Positions 56,496 to 64,000 of a DNA stretch of 64,000 nt are shown here, one piece after another (within the stretch, counting starts at the first letter, position 1; the number at the start of each line of letters is the position of its first letter). The notes below the pieces were generated by a model. That model ran no database searches, was not told the origin of the DNA, and worked only from the letters and a program-made list of their open reading frames with translations. This DNA comes from Drosophila pseudoobscura (taxonomy: Eukaryota; Arthropoda; Insecta; Diptera; Drosophilidae): NCBI RefSeq assembly GCF_009870125.1, contig NC_046683.1, forward strand, positions 61,953,869 through 62,017,868, read 5' to 3'. The translations under genes were made by a program, and so were the position numbers.

Positions 56496-59400
56496 GATGC
56501 GTTCTTGACGAAAAGAAAATAGACAAAGCGTTTTCCTACACACACACACACACACCTACAAACACATACATATGAGCAGCCTATATAAATGGGGGTAAAC
56601 TCCTTCAAATGCCACTTGGATACGAAATAAAAACAAAGAATATCTCCCCGTCTTTGACGACATTGAAGCATCCAAGTGAAAGAATACCCATAAAAAATAA
56701 CTAGAATTAATATTAATAATATACGTATATATTAATAATAAATTTAATATTTGGTACATTTCTAAGGTCTAAATGCAGCAAAATAATGTCTTGCAACAAA
56801 CAAACAAAATCCAATGTTATCCACACAACACACACACAAACACAGACACACAGAAAGAGTAAAAAATATATAAAATATATTTATATATGTATACTATACA
56901 CCCCACCCCCACCCCATTGTACATGTTTGTATTTAACTCCTAAGCCAAGTCAAAATAATAATAATAATAATATTATATGGGAGCGAAAACCACAAAAAAA
57001 ACACACAAAAAACAAAAAAGAAAGCAAAAAGCTAATGGAAAAAACTAAATGTAATATTGAATGGTATTTTTTTTTTTTTTTTTGGTTTATTTTGTTGCTG
57101 TGGACGCGTAGTTTTATTTGTAATTTTTAAATGTAAAATGTACTAAAAAAAAAAGAAAAGAAAACTCGAACGTCGTTTATATGTATATGTAAATGTGAAA
57201 CTGTTATACACAATGGAACCCCCCCCCCTTCCCAACACTAATATACATATATAAGTAATACATAAAGATATATCTATCATATGTATATGTAACTATTGAA
57301 TGCCAAGTCATATTTAAGTTTAAAGTAAACTAAAAATCCCGAATATCGAAGAAGAATTTTTAAAATTGAAGCAAACAAAAACAAAAATATAAATACAAAA
57401 ACCAACTAAAACGAAGAAAAAGAAAATAAAATACAAACAACAAATTTGCACAACACAAAAAGATATAAAAGAAAAGGAAAAGAACATAAACCTCCACAAA
57501 AGGAGAGAAACCCCTACCCCATAAATTGCCAAGGGTCTGAGGGGGATGGTTGCACAGGATGCTGCAGAACAGAGCAAAGGTAAATCCCATATTCTAGATC
57601 GTAAGACAAAGAAGCAAATGATATTCTAAACAAACAAACAAACAAAAAATAAAAATAAAGAAATGTTATTGTTGGAAAACAGCGAATAGGAAGGATAAGG
57701 AATGGTTTGTTAAATATATATTTAGGATATATATAGATATAGTGGTAGGTCGGCTGTTTTTCCCCACAGACAGGCAATGTTGGTACAAAATTTTATCAGG
57801 TGACGTTTAACAACAAAAAAAAAAACACAAAATAAATGGAAACTAAACAAAAAAAATAATCCAGACATTTTTCGAAAAAAGGCTGTGCGCAATATATAAA
57901 AAAAAAAACAAACAAAAGCAAATAAAATATATGACGAATATAGATGAAAAAAAAACCAGAGATAAAAGAGCAGGATTCGATAGAAGAAAACATGGCCAAA
58001 AAAATAGAGTTGGTTAGAGAGTTTTAGCTGAAGTTTGACTGATTTGAAGAGGGTTGCAGATTGGAGATGGTAAGTGAAGGAATAGATGGGAATATTTGAA
58101 ATTGAAAGCTCAGGAAATTAGTCCAAATGCCGGCGAATGGGTTGTTACGAAATGATATAAATATATTTATACATAGGAATGATTTGAATACTAAAGTTTA
58201 TAAGAAAGAGAAACATTGCATTGCATTGCATTATTGAATCTCGCACAAGTCGAGTCCGAAGAGATACCAGATCTCTCATACCCACAAAACACACATTCCA
58301 GTTTCCACTTGGAAACATTTATATCGCAAAACAGTCTGACGTTCAGGGGAACCCCCCCTGGTCCAAGTACAGGAATGAAACGAGAAAACGTTGCGATTTT
58401 GTTGAGGCAGCTAAAATACGGATCGAAGTTCCTGTTGGAGGAGGAGAAGGATGATGCCGAGCTAGCATATAAGCCCCCCCCAAACTTTTTTCAGCGGAAA
58501 ACCCTACGATTTTGAATGAGCTTTCCCACACACACACACACACACACAGACACACACACACTTAAAAACAAACATAACGCCGTGCGAAAAAACTATGGCG
58601 GTAATAATGAAAATATAAAAAGCAGCATTGAACAAGATTTAAATGCCAATTGCGACATTGAATGCCTCAGTCAGTATAGAAAATAGACAAAAAACCAAAG
58701 CCAACAAATATTCACTTTTGAACGGCATTGAAAAGCGCTTGTTTCAAGCGAGCCAGTCCCCAAGAGCACACGATCGAGAGCCCCGAACGTTTTTGCCACT
58801 TAATAATACCTAAATAAGAATAAATAAAAAAAATACATACATATATATTAAATGTTTGCTGATTCGTGTGACAAATTTCATAAAATAAAACGAAATATTA
58901 TAACTTTTTACAAATTGGAAATTTGGTAAAATTTGTGCTGCCAGGCAGCTGTTTGGGCGTGTGTTTGTTCGGAATTTTTTTGGTGTTTTTGTTGTTGTTG
59001 TTATGATAAACAGTTTAACATACATATTGAAACATCTCTGAGTGTTGAAGAATTTTCCATCAAATACTTAGCACCGAAATAATAAGAATTTTTAAGCGAG
59101 AGAGAGAGTGCCAACAAAATAAAAAATGAAATGAAAACAAAACCTAGATTAATGAGTATATTTAAAGATAAAACGAAATTGTACCTTGAGAATGTCCAAG
59201 AAATACTAAAAAGTAAAGTAAACGAAAGGAAAGGAAACGAAACGAAACGGAAGCCTAAACGATAAATACAGTCGTACAATAAGAGAAAGAGAGAGAGAGA
59301 GAGAGAGAGTCAGTCAGTCCTCCCCCAAAAAGGAAAGATATTCTATATTCTATAGATACCTACAAACATTAGTTGTGTTTTGCACATTTTTGTAAACTTT

Positions 59401-59530
59401 ACAACACGATACAAAAACAAAACCGAAAACAACAAACCGATACGATTGCAATAAATGAAATCGCGAAAAGTTATATATTACGATATATATATACTATATA
59501 TACATATTTACAGGATACATAATTAATAAA
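56496..59530 (+). other. probable long 3' UTR of Mkp3
   Basis: AT-rich, low-complexity sequence with A-runs and several AATAAA hexamers (first at 56626, last convincing one at 59525 in AATTAATAAACCC). CA repeats occur at 58527-58561 and a GA repeat at 59282-59310. Early and late poly(A) sites are both possible, so the real end is uncertain. A 47-codon frame starting at an ATG at 58375 is not convincing as a gene. Confidence 0.5.
59525..59530 (+). terminator. candidate distal poly(A) signal of Mkp3
   Basis: AATAAA at the end of the AT-rich block. Base composition becomes more mixed downstream. Confidence 0.35.
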
Positions 59531-60319
59531 CCCGTTTTTAAAACCCGTACAAAAGTATCACTAGTTTCATTAGTGGTCTACATTTTCGTTAGATAACATT
59601 TATTTCAACACTTTTTCGCTTAATCGAACAAAACACGTGAGTATATTAGTTTTAAAAAATACATAAGTCTGTGGAAAATCTGCCTCTGCTTCGGATAGGT
59701 TATTGAGAAAAGCCAGAGATACCAGCAAATTGTTTTGCCAATTAAAGATTCTAGTTTTTTAAAGGAATAAAGGAAATACTCCCAATTCTATAATATTCGA
59801 ATTAATTTGATTTGAGCTGGCTTTCTCCATTAGTTAATACCGTACGCCGTTCTGAGACCCTTTTGTGTCAGGAACCATCTACCATCCAGCCTGTCCACGC
59901 GTCATATAGTTGGGGACAGGATGTTATTGGGAGGTCACAGAAGTATCGCTCAGCTCTTCTGGTTAGTTGGGCCTGAGAATTCTCTGGATAGAACGGGTAC
60001 AACTTTACAATTCTATAGGCTATGAACTAGTTAGCAGCACAGTTTTGCAAATACGGATCATTGATCTAAAATAACCCACACACCAGATACACAGAAAGTA
60101 ATACCATTTAAGTACGAATTGACTGATAGATACATTTGCTATGTAGTTGAGATACTTTTTCAGCTTAAATACTACTCTTTCAGCTATTGAGACGAGACAC
60201 AAGGAACAATTTGCAATATATTGCGCGATCTGAAACAATAAATGCTACACAAGAAACCACAACGACTAACCAATGGACTAATTATTGTCATCCCCGTTGA
60301 AATGTCCTTTGTCATATCC
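59531..60319. other. intergenic / 3' flank of Sfxn2
   Basis: No reading frame of interest. TTTATT at 59599 (AATAAA on the minus strand) is a possible poly(A) signal for Sfxn2. Confidence 0.45.
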
Positions 60320-61626
60320 CTACAGACCCTTGTTGAAGTAGACACGCTTGGGTACATTTCCCTCGGTTCTCTTCTTCATATCCTCATAGAGTTCCGGCTC
60401 GAAGGTGCGCATAGTAGAGGTGTCCAACGAGCATTGCTGTGGGAAGAAAGCACAGGCGGAGGGCACCATGAAGCAGAGGCTGAAAGGAAGGAAAAAAGGG
60501 AGTGAAAAGATGGCAGACATATTCCTTATAGGTGATCGTGATCCCCTTACAAGCATCCAACCATCAGGGTTTGGAAAGGGGCATTTATCCATTTGATGCG
60601 GCTGTAAGCGGGCAGCTTCTCCAATCTCTCCATGATCAAAGGCAGTACCAGCATCCCGGGCGCTGCCATGGCTATCCGTGATATGACCACCTCGCTAATA
60701 CCCTTGATGGCAGCCAGACGACTCTGGCCCACAATCTCACCCTCCGAGTTCTTCACCTCCACGCCTCTGAGTATCTCGTTCTGTCGCATTAGCGGAATGT
60801 TGACACAGTTTGCGGCTGCCACAGCAGCGAATGGCACAAATCGCTGGAACAGAGGAGTCGCCTTCTTCGACCAGTAGTTCTTGCATCCAATGGCAGCAAT
60901 CAAGGCTGAGGTTGTAGCCGACACATAGGCCACGCCCAGCTGCGTAACGCTGGTGGGGGAATTGGCATTGCGATTTGTATAGTTGACGACCGCGTTGAAG
61001 GACTGATTGATAAACTGCCAGAGCACCACCGCGGGCACAGTCCGATAGAAGGCCAGCATTCCGCCAGTGATCAACATGCCGCCAGGAACCTAAACAATGA
61101 TAGACAAATACTACATAATCGACAGCGTGAGAGGAGGACACCGCTAAGCTATTACACATTCGATTCTCCTTCTTTCCCCTTTCTTTTTTTATGTTTTTTG
61201 GCAACTCATTCACGACGTCAGTGGTTTTGCTATTTTTGGGGCCGGACACATCACGAGACTTGCCTGAAAACTCATGCGACCACAAAAGTTCTGCAGCTCC
61301 CCTGTGTCGGGATGAAAGGCCGAGCTATACAACTTCATGTTGTAATGGACATCCTCCAGAGATTTCCCTGGCCCCAGGGACTGCGCCTGGCCCGGCTCCC
61401 GGCGATACTTCTCAATCATTTCCTTGGCCTCCAGCAGCCGTTCACTGGGCTGGACCACTGTCCGGGGATCTGTCATCCAGGCATAGTACTTGAAGCGACC
61501 AGCGAAGGTCGTCAGGTCATACAGCGGCTTGTCCACATCGATAAGGGCTATCACCATATGTGTTAGATGTTTACTATACCATATACATATGTATGTAATT
61601 CTTAGCTTACTTAATTCCTGAGACAT
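60320..61626 (-). CDS. Sfxn2: sideroflexin-2, mitochondrial inner-membrane carrier
   Basis: CDS complement(join(60320..60479, 60551..61089, 61264..61547, 61611..61626)), 332 residues. The first coding exon is only 16 nt (MSQEL plus one base) and the 63-nt intron restores TLIDVDKPLYDLTTF. Intron 2 has a GC donor, CAG/GCAAGT. Family signatures: WMTDPR, the SSAFHPDTGE motif, FCGRMSFQVPGGMLITGGML, FYRTVPAVVLWQ, NQSFNAVVNYTNR, FVPFAAVAAANCVN and the C-terminal VYFNKGL. The overall pattern is closer to vertebrate SFXN2 than to SFXN1/3. Sideroflexins are multi-pass inner-membrane proteins. SFXN1/3 carry serine into mitochondria, and SFXN2 has been linked to iron and haem homeostasis. No cleavable presequence is seen, as expected for the family. 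Confidence 0.95.
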
Positions 61627-62385
61627 TTTGAAGAGGTTCGACTCTTTGCAAGTGGCTTACGTAAGCTCGTATTGGTGCCGGCGGTTTTTTCTCCCACTTC
61701 TTGCTTCTTGCTTGTTGCTGTTTTACGATTGCGCTTTACCTGAGCACTGGCTCTGTGTACTCAGGGTTGGGGCTGTTGCTATCAACTGAATGAATCCAAT
61801 CCGCCTGCCCAGGTGCGTGCTCCGTGCTTGCTGCCAGCTGTTCTTTTCGCTTTTCTGCTGTCTAATGCGGTTCAAAGTTTTTTGGCATCCATCCAAAAAT
61901 GCAAATTTTTTTGCTTGTCTGCTTGTTACCGGTGCTACAATACAACCATTGGGCAGAGCAACAAATTTAACCCAATTTAGCACTGATTTATTACTCAATT
62001 GCTTTTCAAGAGCAGCGAAACAAATTTAAACAACAAAGACCATTTTCAAATTGTTTACAATAGTGTTGTTGGGTTGTTCATGAACGAGCTTTTCTCTGTA
62101 GTGAACGAACTGAAAAAGTTCATCGGAACCGCTCCTTGTTGTTCGTTATTTTATGTTACCTAGTTCGATTCTGTTTGCTATTTTTCCAGCTAACAAATCT
62201 AATTAATAAATCTAGATGTAATAATAATCGCGTAACATAGAATCTAGCGGACAAAATTGCACTGAGAACTAAAACGGCCATGCACCAAAAGTAAGAACAT
62301 ACTGACAGAACGAGCTAGTTCATTGAATGAACGAAAGAAGGCAGGCCACACACAGATTTGCCATTCACTGCCGGCAGGCTTAATC
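61627..62385. other. intergenic between Sfxn2 and copy 2 of the dispersed element
   Basis: Contains the Sfxn2 promoter side and a stretch with repeated TTCATGAACGA-like words (62078-62335), listed separately. No gene is seen. Confidence 0.5.
62078..62335. repeat. possible small MITE-like repeat with GAACGA inverted words
   Basis: The left end reads TTCATGAACGAGCT and the right end AGCTAGTTCATTGAATGAAC, which pair imperfectly as inverted repeats about 230 bp apart. Additional GTGAACGAACTG and AAAGTTCATCGG lie inside. No target-site duplication could be confirmed. Confidence 0.3.
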
Positions 62386-62840
62386 TGTATGTGTAGTTAC
62401 CATGTAAACAACTTTGCAGTTTTGTTGACTTATTTTTTTTAACCTTATCTAGAAACACTCCAATAACTCCTTACAATTATCTAATTTTGTAGAAAATTGA
62501 TTCATCAATCGGAATAAATTTTGTGTTCAGGGCTGGGGGTCCTAGGTAGCTGGCTTTACTCAACCGAACATAAAAATCGAGGAATATGATTTCCAATCAT
62601 GAGCAGAAAACACTTAACCCATATCGACCGGTGGGCATTATTATACACTCCGCGAGAATTATGAATCTTGAAGAATTTTAGTGCAGTTCAGGGGAAAGAT
62701 ATCTTGGTCTTTTGTTTCAGTAAAGCCAAAGGATATAATAGACCCTTAAGAGTACTTATTGTTAATATTATTAGTACTATTTTCCGCGGTTAAGCTCGAG
62801 TTGTTATCCTGTTTAAATAAAGGGGGCTTAAGTGGGCTAA
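62386..62840 (+). repeat. dispersed promoter-proximal element, copy 2
   Basis: About 455 bp aligning in the same orientation with copy 1. Shared blocks: GTAGTTACCATGTAAA (62393), ATTGATTCATCAATCGG (about 62497), AATCGAGGAATATGATTTCC and AATCATG (about 62575), TTAACCCAT, GTGCAGTTCAGG with AGATATCTTGG (about 62683-62712), and CTGTTTAAATAAAGGGGG then CTTAAGTGGGCTAA (62809-62840). It ends about 340 bp before the UGT start codon. Confidence 0.83.
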
Positions 62841-63180
62841 GCTCGTATTTTTGTTGGTATAGCACACTGGTTGTGGCCCTTTCACTTTCGCGTGTTGTTT
62901 TGGTGCAATTTTTTTTGTTTAAATAGAGCATTGGGTGGTATTGTGCAATGCTGCAATGATGTTGATGACAAACGGCAGCAGCAACAGATAATAATAGACG
63001 CCCCACAGCGCCAGGAGAGAGGGAGGAGGAGACAGCTGTGTGTGTGTGTGCGTTTGTGCAAAACCGGAAAAGCATCAACTGCTTCCAAGTGAAGGACAAG
63101 CACACGTACGCGGATGCGAATGCGAATGTGGAGGCGTATGCGTATGTGGACATTGCCCTAAGGCCACACGCACACAAAAA
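62841..63180 (+). other. 5' flank / 5' UTR of the UGT gene
   Basis: Short upstream region with a GT run (63039-63051) and GCGAATGC-type repeats just before the start codon. No separate gene. Confidence 0.6.
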
Positions 63181-64000
63181 ATGCGTTTGCTGCAGCTGTT
63201 GATGGCCCTGTCGCTGCTCTGCGGCGCCATCTCCTGTGCCAACATCCTGGCCGTGCTGCCCAGTGTCTGGAAGTCGCACTATCTTTTTGGCCGACGACTG
63301 CTGCAGGAGCTGGTGGCCAGTCCGCGGAATCATTCGATCACTCTGATCAGTCCGCATGCCTTGGAGGCGGGTGGAGTGGATGCAGAACTGCCAAACATCA
63401 GGGAAATACGCATTGAGGGGCTCAAGGAGAACTGGGTGGGTATGGGCATGAGCTTTGAGCCGGAACAGATGCGGTCGCAGAGTGTGATGGAACGTTTCAC
63501 GCGGCTCATCTATGCGGGCACTACCAATGTGGATTTGTTGTTGTCGGATCAGCAGGTGCGGAAGCTGCTAACCAGCGGCGAGCAGTTTGATCTATTGATT
63601 GTTGATTTGTTTCTAAGCGATGCCCTCTTGGGGTGAGTAATAGCTGAACCAGAAGCAGCAGAACCCCTTGATTGATGATTGATGATCCTTTGCATCCTTT
63701 ATGACAGCCTGGCCTACTACTATGGCATACCCACCGTTGCAATCAGTCCCACCGGTGCCAATTCCTGGCTAAACAACATGTTCGGCAATCCCCAATCGTC
63801 GTCCCTGGATCCAAGCAACTTTCTACCCTTCACAGAGCGCATGAACACCCAACAGCGAATCGTCAATAGCCTCATGAGCACTTTCGAGCGTCTAACCTAC
63901 AAGTAAGTGTCATGCTATCCTATCCACACTGAGAGCCTGCAGTAATCCTCGCTCCTTTCCTAGCTTCTTTCATTTGATCTCCCAGCAGACGGTCTACTCG
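63181..64000 (+). CDS. UDP-glycosyltransferase, N-terminal part (runs off the window)
   Basis: CDS join(63181..63632, 63708..63902, 63964..>64000), about 228 residues visible. The introns are 75 and 61 nt. The ATG at 63181 starts a signal peptide (LLQLLMALSLLCGAISC) leading into ANILAVLPSVWKSHYLFGR, the normal start of insect UGTs, in which the first domain begins right after cleavage. The visible part is the acceptor-binding domain: HSITLISPH, then FDLLIVDLFLSDALLG, LAYYYGIPTVAISP and NFFHLI. The UDP-sugar signature and the C-terminal membrane anchor lie beyond the window. These enzymes conjugate lipophilic compounds to sugars in the ER lumen. Which subfamily it belongs to cannot be decided from this part. 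Confidence 0.95.

Noticed and set aside
58216-58515. 99-codon frame downstream of Mkp3 (includes LLRQLKYGSKFLLEEEKDD)
   Set aside because: It lies in the AT-rich 3' region, contains a C-run and ends next to CA repeats. The second half looks mildly protein-like, but there is no start context, splice support or recognisable family.
1-64000. CRISPR arrays, operons, bacterial insertion sequences, tRNA or rRNA genes
   Set aside because: None seen; the sequence is eukaryotic with spliced genes, and no tRNA A/B box pairs or rRNA segments were recognised.

Overview
The window is animal genomic DNA from a fly, almost certainly Drosophila. It has short GT-AG introns of about 55-75 bp beside long introns, Drosophila core-promoter motifs (Motif 1, Motif 6, DRE-like TATCGATA), dense GT/CT/CA microsatellites, and clear fly versions of Mkp3, Gemin2, sideroflexin-2, canopy, SPATA6, a serpin and a UDP-glycosyltransferase. 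The pairing of Mkp3 with an Acp76A/Spn75F-like serpin suggests Muller element D (the 75F-76A region of D. melanogaster). The microsatellite density would suit the obscura group. Both placements are inference.

Layout. 1-15.3 kb is gene-poor: one two-exon secreted serpin (3153-4398), a decayed second serpin behind it (about 4440-5312), then about 10 kb with no convincing gene. 15.3-18.2 kb holds the 3' exons of an unrecognised gene encoding a Ser/Gly-rich, C-terminally membrane-anchored protein; its 5' exons were not identified. 18.2-25.9 kb is intergenic or 3' UTR. 26.5-31.4 kb is a compact block of four ordinary cellular genes: a UPF0489/C5orf22 homologue (+), a canopy-family ER protein (-), a SPATA6 homologue (+) that shares a 272 bp divergent promoter with canopy, and Gemin2 (-). 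31.9-38.5 kb is intergenic. Mkp3 occupies 38.5-56.2 kb (five coding exons, first intron 16.1 kb) with a probable 3 kb AT-rich 3' UTR. 60.3-61.6 kb is Sfxn2 (-), with a 16-nt first coding exon and one GC-AG intron. 63.2 kb to the right edge is the 5' part of a UGT gene.

The genes do not form one pathway. They cover ERK phosphatase signalling (Mkp3), SMN-complex snRNP assembly (Gemin2), mitochondrial transport (Sfxn2), ER protein folding (canopy), sperm or flagellar function (SPATA6), a secreted protease inhibitor, and conjugation of small molecules (UGT).

The main discoveries are these. (1) Two genes, Mkp3 and the tail-anchored protein gene, show protein-like sequence continuing in the same frame past their TGA stop (106 and 54 codons), which suggests stop-codon readthrough. 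(2) Three diverged copies of a roughly 0.4-0.45 kb dispersed element each lie just upstream of a gene start and point toward it: the UPF0489 gene, Gemin2 and UGT. (3) There is a serpin pseudogene next to an intact serpin.
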